Shown piece after piece: positions 19,918 to 30,531 of a stretch of DNA of 64,000 nt. The position numbers and the translations under genes are program-made. Origin of the DNA: Streptomyces sp. V3I7. Its GTDB lineage: Bacteria > Actinomycetota > Actinomycetes > Streptomycetales > Streptomycetaceae. The notes under the pieces were generated by a model that saw only the letters and a list, made by a program, of their open reading frames with translations, did no database searches and had not been told where the DNA came from. Location: contig NZ_JAUSZK010000001.1 of assembly GCF_030817495.1 (NCBI RefSeq), forward strand, positions 2,831,001 to 2,895,000, written 5' to 3'. Position 1 is the first letter of the stretch. Every line of letters begins with the position of its first letter.

Positions 19918-20235
19918 ATGTCTGACCACTTCTCCGAAGAGGACGTCCAGCGGGAAGTCACCGAGCTGGAACAGAAGTCCGCGACGGCCGCCCGCATCTT
20001 CGACCTGCGCCGCATCATCGGCGGCCTCTTCGTCCTGTACGGCGTCATCGTCACGATCACCGGCCTGACCGACGGCCAGGCTGCCATCGACAAGGCCGAG
20101 GGCATCAACATCAACCTGTGGACCGGGATCGGCATGCTGCTGCTGGGGGTGTTCTTCCTGGTGTGGCTGCGGCTGCGGCCGGTGGCTCCGCCGACCGAGG
20201 CGGGGATGGGCGATGAACGGCCTCCGTCGGACTGA
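19918..20235 (+). CDS. Small two-helix membrane protein, symporter companion
   Basis: A 105-aa protein with a charged N-terminal helix (EEDVQREVTELEQKSATAARIFDLRR), two transmembrane helices (about 36-53 and 66-87) and a Pro-rich tail. It starts 21 bp after the symporter stop, with GGGAGG upstream, so it is co-transcribed. Small membrane partners are often encoded next to SSS transporters of streptomycetes; the function here is unknown, and a subunit or stability factor is a guess. Confidence 0.8.
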   Translation: MSDHFSEEDVQREVTELEQKSATAARIFDLRRIIGGLFVLYGVIVTITGLTDGQAAIDKAEGININLWTGIGMLLLGVFFLVWLRLRPVAPPTEAGMGDERPPSD

Positions 20236-20249
20236 CGGCGCCGCGAGCG

Positions 20250-20280
20250 GGGCCGCGGTTCCCTCCGGGGACTGCGGCCC
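20250..20280 (+). terminator. GC-rich hairpin after the symporter operon
   Basis: GGGCCGCGGTTCCC (20250-20263) and GGGACTGCGGCCC (20268-20280) pair over most of their length with a short loop, 15 bp past the stop of the small membrane protein. It would also shield the convergent remnant genes. Confidence 0.5.
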
Positions 20281-20286
20281 GCCGAA

Positions 20287-20556
20287 TCACTCGTCGCTGA
20301 ACAGGTCCTCGGCGCGAACCACGAGGACGGCACACTCCGACCAAACCTTGAGCTGGTCCAGGTCGGCGCACGACTCGACTCGGAGCCGGACCCAGTCGGG
20401 AACTTGAAGCCCGCGGGACTCCAGGATCTCCAGCGTCATCTCGATGCGATCTTCGATGCGCCCCTCGATGCGCCCCACGGTGCGCCCCTCTGCGCGCCCC
20501 TCATCCCTCAGCTGATCCGCGACCGGGTTCCGGAAGAAGTAGTTCACCCGAGCCAT
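20287..20556 (-). pseudogene. C-terminal remnant of an Rpn/YhgA-like (PD-(D/E)XK) protein, copy 1
   Basis: An 89-aa open frame beginning MARVNYFFRNPVADQLRDEG and ending in the block LEILESRGLQVPDWVRLRVE, CADLDQLKVW and AEDLFSDE. From memory, this is the C-terminal module of long (about 290 aa) Streptomyces proteins of the transposase-nuclease-like YhgA/Rpn type. The catalytic N-terminal two thirds are missing. The frame upstream of the ATG still reads AWRGPMARV, echoing the family's WRDLMA motif. It carries an expanded Arg-Glu-Gly run (GRAEGRTVGRIEGRIEDRIE). It may still be translated. Confidence 0.55.
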
Positions 20557-20572
20557 CGGGCCCCTCCACGCG

Positions 20573-20806
20573 TCACTCTTCGCTGAACAGTTCCTCGGCG
20601 GACCCCACATGGACCGCGCGCTCCGACCAGGCCTTGAGCTGCTCCAGGTCGGAGCACCCCTCGACCCGGAGCCGGACGGAATCCGGCACCTCGACGCCGC
20701 GCAGCTCCAGGATCCTCAGGGTCACCTCGGCACGCTCTTCAAGGCGCCCCTCATCCCTCAGCTGATCCGCGACCGGGTTCTGGAAGAAGTACTTCACCGG
20801 AGCCAT
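20573..20806 (-). pseudogene. C-terminal remnant of an Rpn/YhgA-like protein, copy 2
   Basis: A 77-aa open frame (MAPVKYFFQNPVADQLRDEG ... AEELFSEE) that is a clear paralogue of the copy 17 bp downstream, about two thirds identical. In-frame codons before the ATG read REIWRDL, which continues the family homology, so the present ATG is internal to an older, longer gene. Copy 2 lacks the extra Arg-Glu-Gly repeats. Two tandem truncated copies suggest duplication followed by loss of the nuclease domain. Confidence 0.55.
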
Positions 20807-20828
20807 CAGGTCCCTCCAAATCTCCCTG

Positions 20829-21029
20829 ATGCATCGCCTCATGCGACGAGCTGACCATCGGGCCTCCTTCTCCGACGGCAGCGAGGGCAGCACCTGCGTT
20901 GAAGTCGCAGCCACCCCCACCACCCTCCACCTCCGCGAGAGCGACATCCCGGACACTCGCCTCACCACCACCCCCTCCGCCGTCGCCCAACTGCTCGCAG
21001 GCATACGCTCCGGCGCCCTCGGCAGCTGA
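20829..21029 (+). CDS. DUF397 family protein
   Basis: A 66-aa protein whose core FSDGSEGSTCVEVAATPTTL and HLRESD, then the C-terminal AVAQLLAGIRSG, match DUF397. These small streptomycete proteins usually sit beside a WhiJ-like XRE regulator and influence development. Here no XRE gene is adjacent, so it is an orphan, and the N-terminal W-x-KSSYS segment is partly degenerate (HRASFSDG). Starts at 20829 and 20841 are both possible and no Shine-Dalgarno sequence is visible. It may be a decaying copy. Confidence 0.6.
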   Translation: MHRLMRRADHRASFSDGSEGSTCVEVAATPTTLHLRESDIPDTRLTTTPSAVAQLLAGIRSGALGS

Positions 21030-21039
21030 ATCGCCAACG

Positions 21040-21714
21040 TCAGTCAGGGAGGGGCCCCGCCCGGTCCAGCAACCCCGTCCGCGCAGCCAAGGCCGCCGCC
21101 TCCAGACGCGACCCCACCCCCAGCTTCATCAGCACCCGCTGGACATGCGTGCGCGCCGTCGACGGGGCGATGCCCATGCCGGAGGCGATGACGCGGGTGT
21201 CCTCGCCGTCGGCTACGCGGACCAGGACCTCGACCTCCCTCGGGGTGAGGACCTGGAGCAGGCGCTGGGCCTCGTCGTCGGGCTGGGCCGCGGGGTTGAG
21301 GAGTTCGCTGAAGGCTCCTTGCAGCAGGGTCGGGGCCACCGCCGACTCGCCCGCCCGTGCCTTCGTGATCGCCCGCTCGACGCCCTCTATGCGCTCGTCA
21401 TGCCGTACGTACCCCGACGCGCCGGCGGCGAAGGCGGCCGCGATGCCGCGCGGGGACGGGACCGGGCCCAGGACCAGCACCGCGACCTGCGGACGCTCCC
21501 GCTTGATCTTCACCACCGGGTCGAAGGCACCCGGCTCGGCCGGTGCCGCCGTACCCAGCAGGCACACCTCCGGCGCGCGGGCGATCACCAGATCCGCCGC
21601 CCCCGCGGACGGCGCCGCCGCGGCGAGCACCCGGTGCCCGCGCAGCTTCAGTGCCGAGGCCAGCGCCTCGGCCAGCAGGCGGTGGTCGTCGACCACCATC
21701 AGCCGCACTCCCAT
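21040..21714 (-). CDS. LuxR-family regulator with degenerate receiver domain
   Basis: A 224-aa protein related to the LuxR regulator at 12282-13052. The N-terminus VVDDHRLLAEALASALKLRG is receiver-like, but the phosphoacceptor position is Gly (G54 in EVCLLGTAAP) and the conserved Lys is His (YVRHDE). The C-terminal HTH is intact (LTPREVEVLVRVADGEDTRV and STARTHVQRVLMKLG). It is therefore expected to act without phosphorylation, perhaps through a ligand or constitutive dimerisation. ATG 21714 is used; a longer N-terminus would be Gly-rich and unconserved. Confidence 0.88.
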   Translation of the reverse strand: MGVRLMVVDDHRLLAEALASALKLRGHRVLAAAAPSAGAADLVIARAPEVCLLGTAAPAEPGAFDPVVKIKRERPQVAVLVLGPVPSPRGIAAAFAAGASGYVRHDERIEGVERAITKARAGESAVAPTLLQGAFSELLNPAAQPDDEAQRLLQVLTPREVEVLVRVADGEDTRVIASGMGIAPSTARTHVQRVLMKLGVGSRLEAAALAARTGLLDRAGPLPD

Positions 21715-21911
21715 AGAGCAACCCCCCAGTCCCCCCAATGGATGCCCACACTATGGATCCCCACTGGTCGGCATGGACAGAGGACCCTCCCCCGGCCCCC
21801 TGTCCTTCTTGCCCCGGGAAGCTACACGCTTGTTCGACGTCGCGCCGCCCCTACTGATGAGAACTGCCCCGGATCGACGGAATTTCCGGCATTCGCCACC
21901 AAGGGGACCGC

Positions 21912-23711
<1,800 letters not shown>

Positions 23712-23868
23712 TTCACTCCTGTGCGCGGGGGTGGATCAGCCTTCAAGCGTAGGGCCTGCAGGGGTGGGGGCGGAGCGCGAGGTAACGGTCACTCTTTGTG
23801 ATGACGTCGTCGGGATGCGGCCGCTACCGTGGAGGGCAGGCAGCAGGATCCCGTCCATGGGAGGAACC

Positions 23869-24462
23869 ATGACCGCCGAGTCCGTAGAGCACGGCCACCA
23901 CTGGCCGGTGCCGCCGCTGGACGGCTATACCGTGGACGATCTGTTCACGCTGCCTGATCTCCCGCCGCACACCGAGCTGATCGACGGGAGCCTCGTTTTC
24001 GTGAGTCCGCAGCGCCGCTTCCACTACCTCGCGATCAACCTGTTGTTCGACGGATTGCGCGAGGCTCTCCCCCCCGAGTTCAGCGTCGAACGGGAGATGA
24101 CCGTCGTCCTCGACGACCGCAACGGCCCCGAACCCGATGCCTGCGTGGTCCGAGCCGATGCGGTCACCGGACTGGACCAGACCCGGTTTCAGGCTGAGGA
24201 CGTCCTACTCGCAGTAGAGGTCGTCTCCCCCGAGTCGGGGTCCCGCGACCGTACGACCAAACCGCAGAAGTACGCCGCCGCAGGGATCCCGAACTTCTGG
24301 CGTGTCGAGCAGGACGGAACCAGCGGCGGCCCACTGGTCCATATCTATGAGCTCGACCCGCTCACCAGGTCCTACGTGCACATGGGACTGCACCGGAACC
24401 ACCTCAAGGCCGACAAGCCCTACCCGATCGACTTCGACCTGACCGCCATCGGTCAGCGCTGA
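23869..24462 (+). CDS. Uma2 family (DUF820) putative PD-(D/E)XK endonuclease
   Basis: A 197-aa protein of the Uma2/DUF820 group abundant in streptomycetes. It has the fold markers HTELIDGSLVFVSPQRRFHY (about 36-55), PEPDACVVRAD and the catalytic-type segment LLAVEVVSPESGSRDRTTKPQKYAAAGIPNFW, split here for length by its Glu and Lys residues. Function in vivo is not established. ATG 23869 is preferred because GGGAGG precedes it; ATG 23857 is the alternative. It converges with ispE, the two stops being five bases apart. Confidence 0.85.
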   Translation: MTAESVEHGHHWPVPPLDGYTVDDLFTLPDLPPHTELIDGSLVFVSPQRRFHYLAINLLFDGLREALPPEFSVEREMTVVLDDRNGPEPDACVVRADAVTGLDQTRFQAEDVLLAVEVVSPESGSRDRTTKPQKYAAAGIPNFWRVEQDGTSGGPLVHIYELDPLTRSYVHMGLHRNHLKADKPYPIDFDLTAIGQR

Positions 24463-24467
24463 CCGCC

Positions 24468-25361
24468 TCAGACGACCGTCGCCCCCGGCACCGGCCCCGC
24501 CGCCGTCCGAACCGAGCGGCACGTACCCGACACCCGTAGCGCCTCCGCCACCTTCCCCGCCGACTCGGCATCGCGCGTGAGGAACGCCGTAGTCGGACCC
24601 GACCCGGAGACCAGCGCGGTCAGCGCGCCGGCCTCGCAGCCGGCGGCAAGCGTGGCGGCCAGCTCCGGGAACAGGGACAGCGCGGCCGGCTGGAGGTCGT
24701 TGGTGACGGTCGCGGCCAGCGCGTCCGGGTCGCCCTTCGCGAGGGCGGTCATGATGTCGGCGGAGGCCACCGGCTCCGGGATCTCCCGCCCCTCGGCCAG
24801 CCGGTCGAACTCGCGGAAGACCGCCGGGGTCGACAGCCCGCGCTCGGCCATCGCGAACACCCAGTGGAAGGTGCCGCCGACCTCCAGGGCCGTCAGCTTC
24901 TCGCCGCGGCCGGTGCCGAGGGCCGCCCCGCCGACCAGGCTGAACGGCACGTCGCTGCCCAACTCGGCGCAGATGTCGAGCAGTTCGTCGCGGGAGGCGT
25001 CCGTACCCCACAGCGCGTCGCACGCGAGCAGCGCGCCCGCGCCGTCCGCGCTGCCGCCCGCCATGCCGCCGGCGACCGGGATGTCCTTGGCGATGTGGAT
25101 GTGCACGTCCGGCTCGATGCCCCGGCGCTCCGCGAGGGCGATCGCGGCGCGGGCGGCGAGGTTGGTGCGGTCCAGGGGGACCTGGGCGGCGTCCGGGCCC
25201 TCGCAGGTGACGCGGAGTTCACCGGCGGGGGTGACGGTGACCTCGTCGTACAGGCCGACCGCGAGGAAGACGTTGGCCAGGTCGTGGAACCCGTCGGGGC
25301 GGGCGGCGCCCACGGCGAGCTGGACGTTGACCTTGGCCGGGACGCGTACCGTCACGCTCAC
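24468..25361 (-). CDS. ispE: 4-diphosphocytidyl-2-C-methyl-D-erythritol kinase
   Basis: Fourth enzyme of the MEP isoprenoid pathway, phosphorylating CDP-methylerythritol. The 297-aa GHMP kinase has [20 protein letters not shown] at the N-terminus, the ATP loop [19 protein letters not shown] near residues 94-112, and the C-terminal [15 protein letters not shown] 25361 overlaps the rsmA stop (GTGA); GTG 25355 is an alternative. The order rpfB-rsmA-ispE is the same as in mycobacteria. Confidence 0.95.
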   Translation of the reverse strand: MSVTVRVPAKVNVQLAVGAARPDGFHDLANVFLAVGLYDEVTVTPAGELRVTCEGPDAAQVPLDRTNLAARAAIALAERRGIEPDVHIHIAKDIPVAGGMAGGSADGAGALLACDALWGTDASRDELLDICAELGSDVPFSLVGGAALGTGRGEKLTALEVGGTFHWVFAMAERGLSTPAVFREFDRLAEGREIPEPVASADIMTALAKGDPDALAATVTNDLQPAALSLFPELAATLAAGCEAGALTALVSGSGPTTAFLTRDAESAGKVAEALRVSGTCRSVRTAAGPVPGATVV

Positions 25362-26227
25362 TTGGCGGTCTCCTTGTGTTCCGCGATCCGGGCGAACTCC
25401 TCGACCGTCAGCGCCTCGCCGCGCGCCTGCGGCGAGATCCCGGCGGCGACCAGCGCGGCCTCGGCGGCCGCGGCGGAGCCCGCCCAGCCGGCGAGCGCCG
25501 CCCGCAGGGTCTTGCGGCGCTGCGCGAACGCCGCGTCGACCACCGCGAAGACCTCCTCCTTCGAGGCGGTCGTGTTGATCGGCTCGGTCCGGCGGACGAG
25601 GGAGACGAGCCCGCTGTCCACGTTCGGGGCGGGCCAGAAGACGTTGCGGCCGATGGCACCGGCCCGCTTCACCTCGGCGTACCAGTTGGCCTTCACCGAG
25701 GGCACGCCGTAGACCTTGTTGCCGGGACCGGCGGCGAGCCGGTCGGCGACCTCGGACTGCACCATCACCAGCGTCCGCTCGATACTCGGGAAGGTGTCGA
25801 GCATGTGCAGCAGGACGGGGACGGCCACGTTGTACGGCAGGTTCGCGACCAGGGCGGTGGGCGGCGGGCCGGGCAGCTCGCGCACGTGCATCGCGTCGGA
25901 GTGGACGAGCGCGAAGCGGTCGGCGCGCTCGGGCATCCGGGCGGCGATCGTCGCGGGGAGGGCGGCGGCGAGGACGTCGTCGATCTCGACGACGGTGACG
26001 CGGTCGGCGACCTCCAGCAGCGCCAGGGTGAGGGAGCCGAGCCCCGGGCCGACCTCGACGACCACGTCGTCGGGGCGGACGTCGGCGGTGCGGACGATCC
26101 GGCGGACGGTGTTCGCGTCGATGACGAAGTTCTGGCCGCGCTGCTTGGTGGGGCGCACGCCGAGGGCTGCCGCCAGCTCGCGGATGTCGGCGGGGCCCAG
26201 AAGGGCGTCGGGGGTGGGGCTGCTCAC
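25358..26227 (-). CDS. rsmA: 16S rRNA (adenine1518/1519-N6)-dimethyltransferase
   Basis: Dimethylates two adjacent adenines near the 3' end of 16S rRNA (KsgA). The 289-aa protein has the family blocks [18 protein letters not shown], the SAM motif [15 protein letters not shown] and the catalytic [16 protein letters not shown] at 26227 (SSPTPDALL) is preferred over an ATG at 26266, which would add a Pro-rich stretch. Neither has a strong ribosome-binding site. It is coupled to ispE by a 4-bp overlap. Confidence 0.94.
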   Translation of the reverse strand: MSSPTPDALLGPADIRELAAALGVRPTKQRGQNFVIDANTVRRIVRTADVRPDDVVVEVGPGLGSLTLALLEVADRVTVVEIDDVLAAALPATIAARMPERADRFALVHSDAMHVRELPGPPPTALVANLPYNVAVPVLLHMLDTFPSIERTLVMVQSEVADRLAAGPGNKVYGVPSVKANWYAEVKRAGAIGRNVFWPAPNVDSGLVSLVRRTEPINTTASKEEVFAVVDAAFAQRRKTLRAALAGWAGSAAAAEAALVAAGISPQARGEALTVEEFARIAEHKETAK

Positions 26228-26412
26228 GGCACAAGGGTACGGGGGTGTCGTCGGCGCGAGTGCCACGTGGGCGGTGCCGTAGTCGGGTGGTGGGGTTTCC
26301 GGGTGCCGGGAACAGCGTCCGAGCGGGGGGCGCGCAGCCCGGCACGGCTTGAGGAGGCACGCCGGCCGCGGTGCGCGCGGGGCGGCGCCCCTGGCGGTCC
26401 ACGCGCCCTGCG

Positions 26413-27738
26413 CTATGAGTGCAGGCGCGCGCCGCAGTGGGGCCAGGGGGTGGAACCCCGGCGGATGTAGAGCTTCTTGGCCCGGTAAGTCTGCTCGGCG
26501 GCGGGGGCGTCCTGGGGGCGGCCCTTGCCGCCGAGCGCCTGCCAGGTCTGCGTGTCGAACTGGTAGAGGCCGCCGTACGTGCCCGAGGGGTCGACCGCGT
26601 CGGGGCGGCCGCCGGACTCGCAGGCCGCGAGGCCCGTCCAGTTCAGGCCGTCGGCGCCGTCCACCGAGGCCGGCCGCGGCTTCGTGCCCACCTTCACCAC
26701 CTGCGGGCGCGGCTCGCGCACCACCTCGGCCCGCTCGCGGCGCGGCTTCTGGCGGACGCCGTTGACTGTGCGGACGAGGTAGGTGACCCGCCGCACCCCG
26801 GGCCGGCCGGCCTGCTCCACGACCTCCGTGCCCGTGAACAGCGAGGGGTCGGGGGAGCGCCGTACCGCGAACGGGATCTGCTCCTCCTGGACCTCGCGCC
26901 TGCCGGTGACCCGCAGGACGGTCACCGTCTGCCCATCGCGCGGGAAGCTGCCGGGCGGCACGGAGGTGGTGTCCTCGCCGCGCAGCGTGATCCCGGCCTC
27001 CTCCACCGCCTCACGGACGGTCGCTGCGTTGGTACGGATGACGCGGGCACGGCCGTCCGCCATGACCGTGACGGCCCGTTCCGTGCGCATGTCCAGGGCG
27101 AGGCCGGTGCGTCCGATGGGCCGGGAGCGCGAGACCGACATGTACGCGCCCTCCGCGCGCACGCCGAGCTGCTGGAGCGCCTCGTCCACCGTGTGCGCCG
27201 TCGTCCACACCTCGCGCCGCTCGCCGTCGATCGTGAGCCGCATGGGGCGTCCGTAGCGCACGGCGACCTCGTCGCCGCTGGTCAGCGAGGCGCCCGGCGC
27301 GGGCGCGACCATGTCGTGCGGGCCGACCCGTACGCCCTCCTCGGCCAGCAGCTCGGTCACGTCGTCGGCGAAGGTGTGCAGCGTGCGCGGCCTGCCGTCG
27401 ACGCTCAGCTCGATCGCCTTGTCCTTGGCGACGAAGGCCGTGGTGCCGCCCGCCAGGAAGGCGACGACGAGCGCCTGCGGCAGCAGACGGCGCATGGGGG
27501 ACTCCGGGCGGCCGGAGTAGCGCAGCCTGCGCCGGCGTACGGGTCGCCCCCGGGCGCCGGCCTGATCCGGCTGCGGCGCCTGCTCGTCCATGGCCTCCGC
27601 CTGCCGTGGCAGCACCCGCGTCACCTGCGCCTCGTAGGCGGGGCGGTAGGTGTCGCCGAACGGCAACGTCTCCGCGGAAGGCCCGTGAAGACCGTTCTCA
27701 AGACCGTTCTCGTACGCCTTGTACTGCGACTTGCTCAC
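26413..27738 (-). CDS. rpfB: Resuscitation-promoting factor, RpfB-type
   Basis: A 441-aa cell-wall muralytic enzyme that helps dormant cells or spores resume growth. The layout is: cytoplasmic N-terminus, transmembrane anchor (about 88-104), three DUF348 repeats (about 107-265), a G5 domain (about 270-350) and a C-terminal transglycosylase-like Rpf domain with catalytic Glu in GLAACESGG and a second Cys in PHCG for a disulfide. GTG 27738 is used with GGAG nine bases upstream. Its own promoter is visible 46-74 bp upstream. Context with tatD, rsmA and ispE matches other actinobacteria. Confidence 0.94.
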   Translation of the reverse strand: MSKSQYKAYENGLENGLHGPSAETLPFGDTYRPAYEAQVTRVLPRQAEAMDEQAPQPDQAGARGRPVRRRRLRYSGRPESPMRRLLPQALVVAFLAGGTTAFVAKDKAIELSVDGRPRTLHTFADDVTELLAEEGVRVGPHDMVAPAPGASLTSGDEVAVRYGRPMRLTIDGERREVWTTAHTVDEALQQLGVRAEGAYMSVSRSRPIGRTGLALDMRTERAVTVMADGRARVIRTNAATVREAVEEAGITLRGEDTTSVPPGSFPRDGQTVTVLRVTGRREVQEEQIPFAVRRSPDPSLFTGTEVVEQAGRPGVRRVTYLVRTVNGVRQKPRRERAEVVREPRPQVVKVGTKPRPASVDGADGLNWTGLAACESGGRPDAVDPSGTYGGLYQFDTQTWQALGGKGRPQDAPAAEQTYRAKKLYIRRGSTPWPHCGARLHS

Positions 27739-27783
27739 GCCGACACGCTCCAGAAAGGCACGGGGTCCGGATCGGGCCCCCAG

Positions 27784-27812
27784 AACCTAGCGGAGCGATC
27801 GTCACTCTCCAA
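27784..27812 (-). promoter_or_regulatory. Candidate rpfB promoter
   Basis: On the minus strand TTGGAG (27812-27807) and TAGGTT (27789-27784) are separated by exactly 17 bases. The predicted transcript start lies about 38 nt before the rpfB GTG. This would uncouple rpfB from tatD, which ends 44 bp upstream of the -35. Confidence 0.55.
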
Positions 27813-27855
27813 AGCGACGCGACTACGGAGGGTGTCGAACGCGAGTCGGGTCGGG

Positions 27856-28743
27856 TCAGTAGCCGAAGGCGCGGGCGGTGTTCGCCCCCAGGGCGGTCGC
27901 CAGGGTATCCTCGTCGGTCCCGCGGACGGCGGCCATCGCGCGCACGGTGACCGGGATCAGGTACGGCGCGTTGGGCCGCCCCCGGTACGGCGCCGGGGTC
28001 AGGAAGGGCGCGTCGGTCTCCACCAGGACCAGCTCCAGCGGGGCCACCACGAGGGCGTCGCGCAGGTTCTGGGCGTTCTTGAACGTGATGTTCCCGGCGA
28101 ATGACATGTAGTAGCCCTCGCGGGCGCACACCTCGGCCATCTCCGCGTCGCCGGAGTAGCAGTGGAAGACGGTGCGCTCGGGGGCGCCCTCCTCCTTCAG
28201 CACGCGCAGTACGTCGGCGTGGGCGTCGCGGTCGTGGATGACCAGGGCCTTGCCGTGCCGCTTCGCGATCTCGATGTGGGCGCGGAAGGACCGTTCCTGG
28301 GCCGTCTTGCCCTCGGGGCCAGTGCGGAAGTAGTCGAGGCCGGTCTCGCCGACGCCCTTCACCTGGGGCAGTGCGGCCAGCCGGTCGATCTCGGCGAGGG
28401 CCTCGTCCAGCGCGGCGTCTCCGCCGGCCTGGCGCGCGCCCTGCCGGGACCAGCCGTCGGGGTCGCCGTGGACGATGCGCGGGGCCTCGTTGGGGTGCAG
28501 GGCGACGGTCGCGTGGACGGCGTCGTACGCGGCCGCGGTATCGGCGGCCCACTGCGAGCCCTTGATGTCGCAGCCGACCTGGACGACCGTCGTGACGCCC
28601 ACGGACGCGGCCTTGGCGAGGCCTTCCCCGACCGTGCCGGACTGCATGTCGAGGTGGGTGTGGGAGTCGGCCACCGGCACCCGGAGGGGCTCCGGGAGCG
28701 GCGGCGCCGCGTTCTTGTCGGCCTTGTCGCTGTTGGAGGGCAT
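27856..28743 (-). CDS. tatD: TatD family metal-dependent hydrolase / DNase
   Basis: A 295-aa amidohydrolase-fold protein with the metal-binding DSHTHLD (26-32), a catalytic Glu in GVGETGLDYF, the His of VIHDRDAH and the terminal Asp in VETDAPFL. Homologues are 3'-5' DNases involved in DNA turnover or quality control of Tat substrates. It is the first of the tatD-rpfB-rsmA-ispE series on this strand. ATG at 28743 is preceded by a GG-rich segment. Confidence 0.93.
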   Translation of the reverse strand: MPSNSDKADKNAAPPLPEPLRVPVADSHTHLDMQSGTVGEGLAKAASVGVTTVVQVGCDIKGSQWAADTAAAYDAVHATVALHPNEAPRIVHGDPDGWSRQGARQAGGDAALDEALAEIDRLAALPQVKGVGETGLDYFRTGPEGKTAQERSFRAHIEIAKRHGKALVIHDRDAHADVLRVLKEEGAPERTVFHCYSGDAEMAEVCAREGYYMSFAGNITFKNAQNLRDALVVAPLELVLVETDAPFLTPAPYRGRPNAPYLIPVTVRAMAAVRGTDEDTLATALGANTARAFGY

Positions 28744-28789
28744 GCCCCGATCCTACGAAAGGGGCATGCCGTGCCGGTCGGCGCGCCGG

Positions 28790-29215
28790 TCAGCTCGCCT
28801 TGCGCTGGAAGGGATGCAGGAGATCGGACAGATGCCAGTGGTGGTGTTCCCCGGCCGCCGCGGGCGCCTCCGGCGCGGGCGACTCCGGTACGGGCGACTC
28901 CGGTACGGGCGACGGTGCCGCGGGCGGTCCGGTCCGCTGCGCCGCGACGCGCACCGACGAGACCTGCCCCGCCCGCATGATCCGCAGGACGTGCCCGTCG
29001 CAGTTGTGGCACACGGGCCGGCTCAGCGGCGACGGCACGACCCGGCCGTCGGCCACGTACAGGACGAACGCGTTGCCGTCGGTGTCGGTGTGGTGCTCTA
29101 TCTCGTACGACTGCTCCCAGCCGTGCCCGCAGCGCATGCAGGCGAAGGAATACGACTCGTGGACGACGGCTGCCGCGGTGGCGCGGAGGCCGGTCCGCCC
29201 TGCGATCTCACTCAT
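28790..29215 (-). CDS. Zinc-ribbon-type hypothetical protein
   Basis: A 141-aa protein with two CxxC pairs, CMRCGH (26-31) and CHNCDGH (about 68-74), that should form a treble-clef or ribbon zinc site. The linker YEIEHHTDTDGNAFVLYVAD is acidic. A Pro/Ala/Glu tail follows, containing 2.5 copies of SPVPESPAPE, matching a 15-bp DNA repeat at 28880-28916, and it ends HHHWHLSDLLHPFQRKAS. The function is unknown. It starts 47 bp before tatD on the same strand, so it may be co-transcribed. Confidence 0.8.
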   Translation of the reverse strand: MSEIAGRTGLRATAAAVVHESYSFACMRCGHGWEQSYEIEHHTDTDGNAFVLYVADGRVVPSPLSRPVCHNCDGHVLRIMRAGQVSSVRVAAQRTGPPAAPSPVPESPVPESPAPEAPAAAGEHHHWHLSDLLHPFQRKAS

Positions 29216-29586
29216 GCCGGGCTGCTCCTCCCCTAGAGGCGAGGGACGGATGAACGCCCCTGCCGACCAGTGGACGCCCTCACCGGGAGCGAACGCAGCA
29301 GCCCTGCCGAGTGTTGGAGCCGATTTGGGCTCCCATTGCCCTACCGCCCTCGCCGCCCGGCCCGCCCTTTGCCTTCAGCCACGTCCCTTTGCCCCCACAT
29401 GGGGCGCATGCAGGCGCGCCCAAAGGGGCGCGGGGAATAGAGCCCGCAGATGGGGCGCAGGCCCGCACGTGCACGGCGCGCGATGGGCCGCGCCCCAAAA
29501 AGGGGCGCGGGGAACTGCGCCACCAGCCACACACGACCCGCGGTCCGCCACACCGCCCCAGCCCCAACGGCGCTCGTGGGATCCGC
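29216..29586. repeat. Non-coding spacer with dispersed Streptomyces repeats
   Basis: This 371-bp gap has no credible gene. It contains two copies of a GGGGCGCGGGGAA element: CCAAAGGGGCGCGGGGAATAG (29420-29440, first 20 bases shown by position) and AAAAAGGGGCGCGGGGAACT (29497-29516) with flanking GCGCCACCAGCCAC. The same element recurs at 46024-46080. It is a familiar dispersed intergenic repeat in streptomycete genomes (from memory). Confidence 0.7.
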
Positions 29587-30435
29587 TCAACCCGCGGAGC
29601 GCTTCGCCGCGACGACGGCGTCGAAGACCTCCCGCTTGGGGATCCCCGCCTCGACTGCCACCGCCGCGATGGCCTCCTTGCGCCGCTCCCCGGCCTCCTC
29701 GCGCGCCCGGACCCGGCGCACGAGTTCCTCGGCGTCGAGCTCCTCGGGGCCGCGCTCGGGGGCGCCCTCGACAACGACGGTGATCTCGCCCCGTACGCCC
29801 TCAGCCGCCCACTCGGCCAGCTCGCCGAGCGGGCCGCGGCGTACCTCCTCGTACGTCTTGGTCAGCTCACGGCACACGGCGGCGCGCCGCTCGGCGCCGA
29901 AGACCTCGGACATGGCGGCGAGGGTGTCGTCCAGGCGGTGCGGGGCCTCGAAGTAGACGAGGGTGCGCCGCTCCTCGGCGACCTCACGCAGCCGCGACAG
30001 CCGCTCGCCGGCCTTGCGCGGCAGGAACCCCTCGAAGCAGAACCGGTCGACGGGCAGCCCCGACAGCGCGAGCGCGGTGAGCACGGCGGACGGGCCGGGG
30101 ACCGCGGTGACCTTCACGTCCTTCTCGACGGCCGCGGCGACCAGCCGGTACCCGGGGTCCGACACCGACGGCATGCCCGCGTCGGTGACGAGGAGCACGC
30201 GCGCGCCGCCGAGGAGCTCCTCGACCAGCTCGGGCGTCCGCGCGGACTCGTTGCCCTCGAAGTAGGACACCACCCGCCCCTTGGGCGTCACGCCCAGCGC
30301 CTGCGTCAGCCGGCGCAGCCGGCGCGTGTCCTCGGCGGCCACGACGTCGGCGGCCGCCAGCTCCTGGGCGAGCCGGGGCGGCGCGTCCGCGATGTCGCCG
30401 ATGGGGGTGCCCGCCAAAACAAGGGTTCCAGTCAC
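29587..30435 (-). CDS. rsmI: 16S rRNA (cytidine1402-2'-O)-methyltransferase
   Basis: Methylates the ribose of C1402 in the ribosomal decoding centre. The 282-aa tetrapyrrole-methylase-fold protein has TLVLAGTPIGDIADAPPRL at the N-terminus, AEDTRRLRRL, LVTDAGMPSVSDPG and the proline-rich AVPGPSAVLTALALSGLP. GTG 30435 is used; longer versions have no resemblance to the family. It is divergent from the mannosyltransferase with a 96-bp gap. Confidence 0.94.
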   Translation of the reverse strand: MTGTLVLAGTPIGDIADAPPRLAQELAAADVVAAEDTRRLRRLTQALGVTPKGRVVSYFEGNESARTPELVEELLGGARVLLVTDAGMPSVSDPGYRLVAAAVEKDVKVTAVPGPSAVLTALALSGLPVDRFCFEGFLPRKAGERLSRLREVAEERRTLVYFEAPHRLDDTLAAMSEVFGAERRAAVCRELTKTYEEVRRGPLGELAEWAAEGVRGEITVVVEGAPERGPEELDAEELVRRVRAREEAGERRKEAIAAVAVEAGIPKREVFDAVVAAKRSAG

Positions 30436-30531
30436 CCCTCCATCCTCGCAGCCATGACTGAGGGCGAACGCACATCGTCCGGTACCGGGCATGCACGGGA
30501 CTCACACGGACGGGTTCCCTACGATGGCGCG

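Noticed and set aside
18241..19929. Minus-strand 562-codon frame opposite the symporter
   Set aside because: Arg/Glu/His-rich translation without family features; the symporter frame is real.
27739..27855. c-di-AMP (ydaO) riboswitch before rpfB
   Set aside because: Only 117 bp are available and a promoter lies within it, leaving a leader of about 38 nt.
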